Origin: JAIPJA01 sp964390115
GTDB lineage: Bacteria > Patescibacteriota > Patescibacteriia > Patescibacteriales > UBA12465
Direction of reading: 5' to 3'
NCBI GenBank assembly: GCA_964390115.1
Contig: CAYMGT010000033.1
Location: 1-9,801, forward strand
DNA length: 9,801 nt
Part shown: in pieces, positions 1 through 6,396 of the stretch
How positions within the stretch are numbered: position 1 is the first letter of the stretch
Layout of the letters: every line of letters begins with the position of its first letter
Translations under genes and position numbers: made by a program
Notes under the pieces: model-generated
What the model was told of the DNA's origin: nothing
The model's input: the letters and a program-made list of their open reading frames with translations, nothing else
The model's database searches: none

Positions 1-521
1 TAGTGATCTCTGTCGGTATCTTTTTCTATTATATTGAGTTTTTGTCCTGTATGTTTAGCCATGAGCTTATTCATTTTATCTTTAATTTTTAATATATGTT
101 CAGCTCTAATTTTTATATCACTAGCTTGTCCTTCTGCTCCACCCATAACCTGATGAATCATTATTTCACTGTTAGGCAAAGCTAAACGTTTATTTTTTTC
201 TCCAGCAGCCAGTAACATTGAAGCCATAGAAGCTGCCATACCTACGCAAATTGTGGTTACAGGTGAATTTATATATTGCATAGTGTCATAAATTGCTAGT
301 CCAGAGCTAACTGAGCCTCCAGGAGAGTTGATATAGAATTTAATATCCTTTCCTTTATTTTCAGCATCTAAAAATAATAATTGAGCAATTACAATATTAG
401 CTACATGATCGTTTATGGCTTCACCTAGAAATATTATTCTATCTTTTAGAAGTCGGGAATAGATATCGTAAGCTCTTTCTACATGTCCCTCTTTTTCAAT
501 GACTGTTGGTATTAAAGGCAT
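1..521 (-). CDS. clpP: ATP-dependent Clp protease proteolytic subunit ClpP (3' end cut by window edge)
   Basis: ClpP is the serine peptidase that forms the barrel of the Clp protease; with an AAA+ unfoldase such as ClpX or ClpC it degrades cytoplasmic proteins. Translating the minus strand from the ATG at 521 gives 173 residues before the window ends. Family landmarks follow in order: YDIYSRLL (18-25), the INSPGG loop (64-69), GMAASMAS (94-101) with catalytic Ser98, MIHQ (121-124) with catalytic His123, and DTDRD (168-172) with catalytic Asp172. All three catalytic residues are therefore present. Only about 20-30 C-terminal residues should be missing, judging from the usual family length of about 195-200. 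The bases at the edge (TA, minus strand) fit the Tyr/Phe position that normally follows. The start is set by the conserved N-terminal MPLIPTVIE and follows a strong promoter by about 20 nt. No Shine-Dalgarno sequence precedes it. No clpX or tig is visible beside it. Confidence 0.97.
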   Translation of the reverse strand, partial: MPLIPTVIEKEGHVERAYDIYSRLLKDRIIFLGEAINDHVANIVIAQLLFLDAENKGKDIKFYINSPGGSVSSGLAIYDTMQYINSPVTTICVGMAASMASMLLAAGEKNKRLALPNSEIMIHQVMGGAEGQASDIKIRAEHILKIKDKMNKLMAKHTGQKLNIIEKDTDRDH

Positions 522-548
522 ATTTTTATTTTTATTTATAATATAGCT

Positions 549-577
549 ATTATAGTTTCAAAACTTACTTTTGTCAA
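549..577 (-). promoter_or_regulatory. Consensus sigma-70 promoter of clpP
   Basis: On the minus strand, TTGACA (577-572) is followed by a 17-nt spacer and TATAAT (554-549). Both hexamers and the spacing match the housekeeping sigma-70 consensus exactly. The expected transcription start is near 542, giving a leader of only about 20 nt before the clpP ATG at 521. Its -35 box overlaps that of the divergent secD promoter. The hexamers are seen directly; activity is inferred. Confidence 0.85.
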
Positions 578-599
578 TTAAAGGCTATTATTAGATAAT
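571..599 (+). promoter_or_regulatory. Putative sigma-70 promoter of secDF
   Basis: TTGTCA (571-576), a 17-nt spacer and GATAAT (594-599) each match the consensus in five of six bases. Transcription would start near 606, leaving a leader of about 90 nt before secD. The -35 hexamer shares five base pairs with the clpP -35 on the other strand. An alternative -10 (TATAAT, 633-638) lies closer to secD but has no convincing -35 at 16-18 nt, so I prefer the upstream site. Confidence 0.6.
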
Positions 600-646
600 T
601 TTGTATTAATATTTATCCTTACCCTTGATTTTTATAATCAATTGAT

Positions 647-664
647 TTAAGATTTACTTAAGAT
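647..664 (+). repeat. Direct repeat TTAAGAT in the secD leader
   Basis: TTAAGAT occurs at 647-653 and again at 658-664, so the copies start 11 bp apart, about one helical turn. This places them on one DNA face, 34-51 bp before the secD start. A regulator site is conceivable, but 7-bp AT-rich repeats also arise by chance here. Confidence 0.3.
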
Positions 665-697
665 AACAATAATAATTTTTGTTTAAGTTTTTGCAGT

Positions 698-2347
698 ATG
701 AAAAAATCTATTGGAAGTAAAATTTTTAGACCAAAGGCTTTAGGTAAAATTAGGTGGGTTTTTGTGTTAATAATAATTTTTACAGCTATGTCTTTTTTAA
801 TAGCTGGTGGTAATTATTATAATCAAGCTAGTTCTTGGGTATCTGATAAAACCAATCAAACTATTAATTTACCTAAAGTAGCCGAGATACCTTTTCGTTT
901 AGGTCTTGACTTACAAGGTGGTACTCATTTAGTTTATCAAGCTGATGTATCTTCAATACAAGAAGGTCAACGCCTAGAGGCTTTAAATGGAGTTAGGGAC
1001 GTTGTAGAGAGAAGAGTTAATGTCTTTGGTGTTAGCGAGCCCTTAGTTCAAGTTAATCACACTTCAGGTGGTGATTATCGCTTAATTGTTGAGTTGGCAG
1101 GTATAAAAGATGTTGATGAAGCGATTTCTATGATAGGAGAAACTCCTTTATTAGAATTTAAAGAATTGAAAGATACTTCTGAAGAAAGTAGTAGTGATAT
1201 TAATATAGAAATGTCTAGTAGCACAGAAGCAAGTTCTAATTCTGAGGTAGTTATAAATACTGACAAAGGAACTTCAACTGCTGTGGCTACAGTTAATTTA
1301 GATGGTGGAAGTTTAGATGCATCAGGTGAATGGTCTAATACTAAATTGAGTGGAAAGTTTTTAAAAAGAGCTACTGTGCAATTTGACCCCAATGATAATA
1401 GTCCTCAGGTCTCTTTAGATTTTGATGCTGAAGGTTCTGATTTATTTGCTGAGATAACTTCTAGAAATGTGGGCAAACCAATAGCTATTTTTTTAGATGG
1501 TTATATTATAAGTGCTCCAAATGTTAATGAAAAAATTACCGGTGGTCAGGCAGTTATAAGTGGTAGATTTAGCATGGAAGAAGCTAAGCTCTTAGTTCAA
1601 AGATTAAACGCCGGTGCTTTACCAGTTCCAGTTGAATTAGTTAGTCAAAAAACAGTGGGAGCTAGTTTAGGGTCTATATCTATAAACAGTAGTTTGCAAG
1701 CTGGGCTTATAGGTCTACTTCTAGTAGCTATATTTTTATTAATTTATTACAGAGTGCCAGGTCTTTGGTCAGTTTTGTCCTTAAGTGTTTACGGTCTTAC
1801 AGTTTTAGCTATTTTTAAAGCCATGCCACTTGTTATAGCCTTACTAATGGTAATTATTATAATTGGTTTAATGATTTATACTTTTCATGACTTGAAAGTT
1901 TTTGATAGCACGCTTTCATTGTTAATTATAACTATTGGAATTTTCTTGTTTATTTATGCTTTAAAGCCAATTACTCTAACTTTATCTGGTTTAGCTGGCT
2001 TTATATTGTCTATAGGTATGGCGGTTGATGCTAATGTGCTTATTTTTGAAAGATTTAAAGAAGAATTGAAAACTGGTAAAAGTGTAAAACAGGCAATTGA
2101 AGAAGGATTTAGAAGGGCCTGGCCCTCTATTAGAGATGGTAATATTTCTACAATATTTATATGTTTAGTTTTAATGTTTTTTGCTACAGGATCTGTTCAG
2201 GGTTTTGGCACAACGCTTTTCATTGGTATTTCCGTGTCTATGTTTAGCGCGATTGTAATTACTAGAACATTAATGTTACTAGCTAGCGGTAAAAGATCTA
2301 ATAAGCTCCTATGTTTAATGGGTGTTAGAAATAAATTAAATAAGTAA
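698..2347 (+). CDS. secD: Protein translocase subunit SecD
   Basis: SecD and SecF form an RND-like complex that uses the proton motive force to pull exported proteins through SecYEG and release them outside. The 549 residues show a first membrane helix (about 19-38), then the SecD signature LGLDLQGG (68-75) opening the extracytoplasmic P1 domain. The family segments KRATVQFDP (223-231) and GRFSMEEAK (289-297) follow. The helix bundle begins near 333. GMAVDANVLIFER (440-452) carries Asp444, which I equate with the proton-relay Asp of TM4 in Thermus SecDF. Two parts are unusual: a Ser/Glu/Thr-rich insert at about 158-196, and about 47 extra residues (about 378-424) forming two additional hydrophobic helices between standard TM3 and TM4. 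The ATG at 698 is the first start after the in-frame stop TAA at 659-661. It lacks a Shine-Dalgarno. secF follows after 3 nt. Confidence 0.96.
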   Translation: MKKSIGSKIFRPKALGKIRWVFVLIIIFTAMSFLIAGGNYYNQASSWVSDKTNQTINLPKVAEIPFRLGLDLQGGTHLVYQADVSSIQEGQRLEALNGVRDVVERRVNVFGVSEPLVQVNHTSGGDYRLIVELAGIKDVDEAISMIGETPLLEFKELKDTSEESSSDINIEMSSSTEASSNSEVVINTDKGTSTAVATVNLDGGSLDASGEWSNTKLSGKFLKRATVQFDPNDNSPQVSLDFDAEGSDLFAEITSRNVGKPIAIFLDGYIISAPNVNEKITGGQAVISGRFSMEEAKLLVQRLNAGALPVPVELVSQKTVGASLGSISINSSLQAGLIGLLLVAIFLLIYYRVPGLWSVLSLSVYGLTVLAIFKAMPLVIALLMVIIIIGLMIYTFHDLKVFDSTLSLLIITIGIFLFIYALKPITLTLSGLAGFILSIGMAVDANVLIFERFKEELKTGKSVKQAIEEGFRRAWPSIRDGNISTIFICLVLMFFATGSVQGFGTTLFIGISVSMFSAIVITRTLMLLASGKRSNKLLCLMGVRNKLNK

Positions 2348-2350
2348 GAT

Positions 2351-3253
2351 ATGTATAAAATTATTTCAAATCGAAAAATTTGGTTAAGTTTCTCAGGTTT
2401 CATAGTGTCAGTTGCTATAGTTTTTTTAGCTCTTTGGGGTTTAAATCTCGGTATTGATTTTACAGGTGGAAGTTTATTAGAAGTTAAATTTAATAATTTT
2501 GAAACCAATACTTCGGATATAAAAACTCAACTTGAAGATTTAAATCTTTCTAGTTTAAGTGTTCAAGAAACAGAAAATGATAGTTATATTTTAAAGTTTA
2601 AAGATGATAATGATGTAACGCATAAAGAAATTTTAGGGTCTTTAGAGCTTTTACCTCAAGATGTTGAATCTAGTTTAGAGGAATTAAGATTTGATTCAGT
2701 TGGCCCTTCTATTGGCGATGAACTTAAGAGTAAATCTTTTAATGCCATTATTTTAGTGCTTATAATTATTGTTTTATACATTGCTTTAGTTTTCAAAAAA
2801 GTTTCTAAACCTGTAGCTTCTTGGAAATATGGTATCACGGCTATTATCGCTCTTTTTCATGATGTTATAATTACTTTAGGAGTATTTGCTATTTTAGGTC
2901 ACGTAATGAATTTAGAGATTAATACCCCCTTTGTAGCAGCTATTTTAACTGTTTTAGGTTATAGTGTTAATGATACCATTATTGTATTTGATAGAATTAG
3001 AGAAAACTTACCAAAAAGTAATGATAGTTTCTCAACTACAGTAAATACTAGCGTAAATCAAACAATTACTAGATCCATAAATACATCTGTAACTACTCTT
3101 TTAGTTTTAGGAGCTATTTTAATTTGGGGAGGTGCTAATATTCAAGAGTTTATTTTAGCTCTAGTTATCGGAATATTTATTGGAACTTATAGCTCAATTT
3201 TCTTGGCCAGTCCTTTATTAGTGGTTTGGGAAAAATTAGCGAGAAAAAAATAG
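2351..3253 (+). CDS. secF: Protein translocase subunit SecF
   Basis: SecF is the partner of SecD in the membrane-embedded SecDF complex that assists Sec-dependent export. The 300 residues contain TM1 (about 11-30), the SecF signature GIDFTGG (34-40) opening the short extracytoplasmic P4 domain, and VGPSIG (117-122) before the second helix. GYSVNDTIIVFDRIREN (203-219) follows, then the TITRSINTS segment (238-246). By alignment of motifs, Asp208 and Arg241 correspond to the paired charged residues needed for proton transport in Thermus SecDF. Six membrane helices are expected. The length is typical. The gene lies 3 nt after the secD stop, so the two are almost certainly co-transcribed and probably translationally coupled. 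Its UAG stop is followed 19 bp later by an intrinsic terminator that closes the operon. Confidence 0.96.
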   Translation: MYKIISNRKIWLSFSGFIVSVAIVFLALWGLNLGIDFTGGSLLEVKFNNFETNTSDIKTQLEDLNLSSLSVQETENDSYILKFKDDNDVTHKEILGSLELLPQDVESSLEELRFDSVGPSIGDELKSKSFNAIILVLIIIVLYIALVFKKVSKPVASWKYGITAIIALFHDVIITLGVFAILGHVMNLEINTPFVAAILTVLGYSVNDTIIVFDRIRENLPKSNDSFSTTVNTSVNQTITRSINTSVTTLLVLGAILIWGGANIQEFILALVIGIFIGTYSSIFLASPLLVVWEKLARKK

Positions 3254-3272
3254 TTTAATCTCAATTTTTAAC

Positions 3273-3303
3273 AAAAAATAGCTTTTTTAAAAGCTGTTTT
3301 TTT
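3273..3303 (+). terminator. Intrinsic terminator after secF
   Basis: Left arm 3273-3286 (A6, then TAGCTTTT) pairs with 3289-3302 (AAAAGCTG, then T6), giving up to 14 bp with one G-U pair. The core AGCTTTT/AAAAGCT is perfect, and a T run of seven (3297-3303) follows the core. The A run on the left would act as the U-tract for transcription from the other strand, so it could be bidirectional, although no gene converges on it here. Confidence 0.8.
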
Positions 3304-3314
3304 GTTTGTTTAAC

Positions 3315-3323
3315 TGATATAAT
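3315..3323 (+). promoter_or_regulatory. Extended -10 promoter of the ligase/GT/prepilin peptidase operon
   Basis: TGATATAAT (3315-3323) is a perfect extended -10 (TGN-TATAAT). The 17-nt-spaced -35 position (TGTTTT, 3295-3300) is poor and falls inside the preceding terminator stem, which an extended -10 can tolerate. Initiation would fall at or near the G run at 3326-3330, leaving a leader of about 15-19 nt. That G run is too far from the ATG (14 nt) to be a normal Shine-Dalgarno. Confidence 0.65.
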
Positions 3324-3344
3324 AAGGGGGTAATAATAATATTT

Positions 3345-5576
3345 ATGTTTCGTTTTGATTTTTTTCGACTAGTAAATTTTTTTATCAAATTTAGCATTTT
3401 AGGCATCTTTTTTTTAGTGCCTTTATTATTTGATTATGTTAGTTTTTTAAATAATAATTTTATACTACCGAAAACACTAATTTTCTTAATTCTTTTAAGT
3501 TTTTTACTGGTTTTTACCGTACTGAGGATAATAGTAGTAAAAAAAATTAAATTTTCTCATCAACTTTTCAAGCTTTATTTGTATCCTGCTCTACTTTTAT
3601 TTGTTTTAGCTCTAAGTAGCTATTTTTCTAAAGATTTTAATCAATCTTTTAATGGTTCTTATGAGAGATTAAATGGGCTAAGTTTTTACTTGGCTTTATT
3701 TTTATGGTTAGTTCTTTTAATTTTTAATATTTATCAAGATAAAAAAATAGTGAGCATAAAACAAATATTTTCTAGTATTGCTTTAAGTTCTACTTTAGTT
3801 AGTTTATATGGTTTAGCACAGTTTTTAGGTTTAGATTATATAAGGTGGGTAGAGTCTCCAACTTTTTCTCGAGCCTTTTCCACCTTAGGCCAACCTAATT
3901 ACTTGGGGTTATTCCTTTTATTTACTTGGCCAATTATTTTCTATCTCTTTTTACAGACCAAGAAAAACTATCTTAAAGCTCTCTTTAGTTTAGCCTTGCT
4001 TATAAATTTAAGTGCATTAGTTGTAAGTTTTTCTCGGGGTGCTTGGTTAGCTTTTATAATAGCTAATTTAATTTTCGGATTTTATTTAATCAGACAGAAA
4101 AATATTTTTAAGTTAAAAAAATTCTTAGCAATTTTTTTGTTTTTAGCTGTCCTTATTTCTGTTATTAGTTTTCAGCCTATTTTTAGAGATAGAGTTACAA
4201 ATTTCTTTAGTGGTGCTACCGCTTCTACTCGTGTGCTATATTTTCAAGCGGCTTTTACAAAAATTATTAAACAGCCCTTTTTGGGTTACGGTCTTGATAC
4301 ACAAGAAAATCTATTTAGGGATAATTTTAATAAAGATTGGGCTTTATATGAAAAGTTGAGTACTTACATGGACAGAACTCACAATATATTTTTAGACTAT
4401 TTAGTTGTAGGTGGGACGTTAGCCTTATCAGTTTTTCTTTTATGGTTGTTTAATGTCTTTAAGCAATTTAGATACTTAGAGAAGAAGAACAAGAAAATTA
4501 AAGCTAGTCAATTTATTTTTATGGGAATTCTCTCAGCTTTAATTGCTATGCAATTTACTTTTGAGACCACCACTAGTTATATTTATCTATGGGGATATGT
4601 CGGTATTTTGGGAATTATTTATGTAGAACAAAAAGAGATAATTGCTGAAAAAAAAGTATTTATTTTTAAGATGCCTAGTTATTTAAAATACATTTTAAGT
4701 CTGGCTTTACTAGTTTTATTTTTTATTTTTTTCTTCTCTCAGTTGAATAGACTTTCAGCTGATCACTATTTCAGTAGTAGTGTGAAGCAACTTCATAAAG
4801 GAGAGTACCCCGCTGCCATACTTCTCTATGATTATGCCTTAGAAATTAGAGATTTACCTAAATATCGTCAAGAATTTTCTCAAGAAATTTCTTATTTATT
4901 TATAGAAAATAAGCTTCCTATTTTTATAGAGCTGGAAATTAAATTAAAGGAAACTAGTTCTGTTTTAGGTGAGGGTTATAGGAACTATTTATCTAAAGCA
5001 ATTATACAAAAAGCTTTAAAAAATTATCAGTCCAGTGAGTTTTTCTACAGACAAGCTATTGAGAGTGCGCCAAATAATTTTCGTCCTTATTTTGAGTTAG
5101 CTAAACTATATAGAGATAGTGAGAGGTATAAGGAAGCTGAGCAATATTATTATTTAGCTTTAAATAATTTGCCGAGTATTTTTGACAATAGATTATCTTT
5201 ACCTCATAAACCTCAGCTATTGTATCAACTTAGTTTAATTTACGCTGATCTAGGAGATATGCAGACTCTTCAAGGTGATTATATTGAGGCTATGGATTTC
5301 TTTAAGACTTCATATGCACTAAGGGAAAACTTTTCAGTTTTAAAAAAAATTGCTGACTGTTATTATGTTTTAGAAGATTATGATGAAGCTGTAGAGTATA
5401 ATATAAAAGGTAAAGAACTTCAGCCAAGTGATCCGGCCTGGTCGACTGCTCTAGCCTCTCTTTATCATTTACAAGGTGATGATGATTTAGCCTTAAAAGA
5501 GCTTAACATAGCTTTAAATCTAGATTTAGATTATGATCCAGCCAAGGCTTTAAAAAAAGTTTTTGAAAATAAGTAA
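3345..5576 (+). CDS. O-antigen ligase/polymerase-superfamily membrane protein (Wzy/WaaL/PglL type) with C-terminal TPR domain
   Basis: Members of this superfamily polymerise lipid-linked glycans or transfer them to lipid A or to proteins at the outer face of the cytoplasmic membrane. The first 465 residues or so are hydrophobic, with about 12-13 likely helices. Landmarks are STLGQPNYLG (179-188), SFSRGAWLAF (228-237) with Arg231, the extracytoplasmic loop GYGLDTQ (314-320), and DRTHNIFLDY (343-352) with His346. Arg231 and His346 correspond to the essential Arg and His of WaaL-type enzymes. After the last helix (about 447-466), residues 474-743 are alpha-helical TPR-like repeats, clearest at 561-609 and 645-726, likely a docking surface. 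At 743 residues the protein is long because of this tail. The glycosyltransferase gene starts 4 nt downstream. A monoderm-like cell would lack lipid A, so protein glycosylation or surface polysaccharide assembly is likelier than LPS ligation. The exact acceptor cannot be read from sequence. Confidence 0.85.
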   Translation: MFRFDFFRLVNFFIKFSILGIFFLVPLLFDYVSFLNNNFILPKTLIFLILLSFLLVFTVLRIIVVKKIKFSHQLFKLYLYPALLLFVLALSSYFSKDFNQSFNGSYERLNGLSFYLALFLWLVLLIFNIYQDKKIVSIKQIFSSIALSSTLVSLYGLAQFLGLDYIRWVESPTFSRAFSTLGQPNYLGLFLLFTWPIIFYLFLQTKKNYLKALFSLALLINLSALVVSFSRGAWLAFIIANLIFGFYLIRQKNIFKLKKFLAIFLFLAVLISVISFQPIFRDRVTNFFSGATASTRVLYFQAAFTKIIKQPFLGYGLDTQENLFRDNFNKDWALYEKLSTYMDRTHNIFLDYLVVGGTLALSVFLLWLFNVFKQFRYLEKKNKKIKASQFIFMGILSALIAMQFTFETTTSYIYLWGYVGILGIIYVEQKEIIAEKKVFIFKMPSYLKYILSLALLVLFFIFFFSQLNRLSADHYFSSSVKQLHKGEYPAAILLYDYALEIRDLPKYRQEFSQEISYLFIENKLPIFIELEIKLKETSSVLGEGYRNYLSKAIIQKALKNYQSSEFFYRQAIESAPNNFRPYFELAKLYRDSERYKEAEQYYYLALNNLPSIFDNRLSLPHKPQLLYQLSLIYADLGDMQTLQGDYIEAMDFFKTSYALRENFSVLKKIADCYYVLEDYDEAVEYNIKGKELQPSDPAWSTALASLYHLQGDDDLALKELNIALNLDLDYDPAKALKKVFENK

Positions 5577-5580
5577 TAAT

Positions 5581-6339
5581 ATGGCAATTTTCTCCTTTGT
5601 TATTGTAAATTATAATACCCAAGAATCCTTAAGAAGATGTTTGACGTCTATTTTAAAGTTTACTCAACTAGAAAAAAGAGAAATTATTGTAATTGATAAT
5701 AATTCTCAGGACGCTAGTCAGGCAATGATAAAGGAGTTTTATTTCAAAGATGTTAGTTATATTTTTAATTCATCTAACTTAGGTTTTTCTAGTGCTTGTA
5801 ATCAAGGAGCTTTAGTTGCCAAGGGTGATTACTTATTTTTCTTAAACAGTGATGCTTATTTAGTTAGTGATATTTTGTTAGAGATAGAAAAAATTTTTAG
5901 TGATAATAGCAAAATAGCTGCTATCTCTCCGGTTTTAAAAGATTCCAAACTAGATTTAGAAACAAGATTTTTTGGTAGATTTCCTAGTTTTAAAAATACA
6001 ATTTTTAAAAAAAGCGAGAAAAAATTGAGACTAGAAACAAAAAAGTTGATTAAAAATAATGATATTTTAAAAGTTGATTGGATAAGCGGGGCGTCTATGG
6101 TTGTAAAAAATACAGCTTTTTTTTCAGTGGGAGGGTTTGATAAAACTTTTTTTATGTATTTTGAGGATATTGATTTTTGTCAAAAACTTAAGAAGTTAAA
6201 TTATGAGTGTGTAATAACACCTGATGATATTTTTTTAATTCATGAAAGAGGTTTAAGTTTTAAAGGTGACAATAAATTGAAAAAAAATATTACTATCAGT
6301 CTCAGAATTATTATTTTAAAAAACATTATGGTAGTATAG
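5581..6339 (+). CDS. Family 2 glycosyltransferase, rhamnosyltransferase-like (C-terminus frameshifted)
   Basis: This is a GT-A fold glycosyltransferase that would add a sugar from a nucleotide donor to a lipid-linked or other acceptor on the cytoplasmic face. Visible motifs are FVIVNYNT (6-13), VIDNNSQD (37-44), NLGFSSACNQG (66-76), FLNSDA (87-92) with the DXD-like Asp91, WISGASMVV (167-175) and GGFDKTFFMYFEDIDFC (184-200). The Glu195-Asp196 pair there is typical of WbbL-like rhamnosyltransferases. HERGLSF (221-227) follows. The intact frame then reads 17 unrelated residues after Lys235 and stops at 6339. The normal family C-terminus lies in the next frame (separate entry). I chose ATG 5581 over the in-frame TTG at 5563: it begins MAIFSFVIVNYNT as the family does, sits 4 nt after the preceding stop, and matches the other starts. 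The sugar and acceptor are unknown. Confidence 0.88.
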   Translation: MAIFSFVIVNYNTQESLRRCLTSILKFTQLEKREIIVIDNNSQDASQAMIKEFYFKDVSYIFNSSNLGFSSACNQGALVAKGDYLFFLNSDAYLVSDILLEIEKIFSDNSKIAAISPVLKDSKLDLETRFFGRFPSFKNTIFKKSEKKLRLETKKLIKNNDILKVDWISGASMVVKNTAFFSVGGFDKTFFMYFEDIDFCQKLKKLNYECVITPDDIFLIHERGLSFKGDNKLKKNITISLRIIILKNIMVV

Positions 6340-6392
6340 GTATGTATTTGTTGAAATTTTTTCGTTTTCTTTATTTAGTATTATTTAAATAA
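6280..6392 (+). other. Out-of-frame C-terminal part of the glycosyltransferase (-1 frameshift at A8)
   Basis: Eight A at 6280-6287 end the shared frame. Reading on in the -1 frame from 6288 gives YYYQSQNYYFKKHYG and then a hydrophobic, Phe/Leu-rich tail ending at the TAA at 6390-6392. The Tyr-rich stretch with KKHYG is the usual end of WbbL-like GT2 proteins. The joined product would be 270 residues (5581-6392). The restored stop then lies exactly 4 nt before the next gene, the same gap as between the ligase and this gene. The cause may be a missing A in the sequence, a real mutation, or slippage at A_AAA_AAT (6282-6288). Confidence 0.82.
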
Positions 6393-6396
6393 TTTT

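Noticed and set aside
522..697. Search for a small RNA, riboswitch or small gene in the longest intergenic gap.
   Set aside because: The gap is 176 bp and explained by two divergent promoters and an AT-rich leader. I see no stable hairpin, conserved riboswitch core or credible small ORF.
3326..3330. GGGGG before the ligase gene as a Shine-Dalgarno.
   Set aside because: It is 14 nt from the ATG and lies at or beside the transcription start predicted by the -10 at 3318-3323, so it would be at the extreme 5' end of the mRNA.
5563..5580. An upstream TTG start adding six residues to the glycosyltransferase.
   Set aside because: It overlaps the end of the ligase gene by 14 nt, adds KISNN before the conserved N-terminus, and has no ribosome-binding site. 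ATG 5581 fits the family and the other starts.
6342..6392. A separate 16-residue ORF starting at ATG 6342.
   Set aside because: The same frame upstream encodes the family-typical end of the glycosyltransferase, so this is its displaced C-terminus rather than an independent gene.
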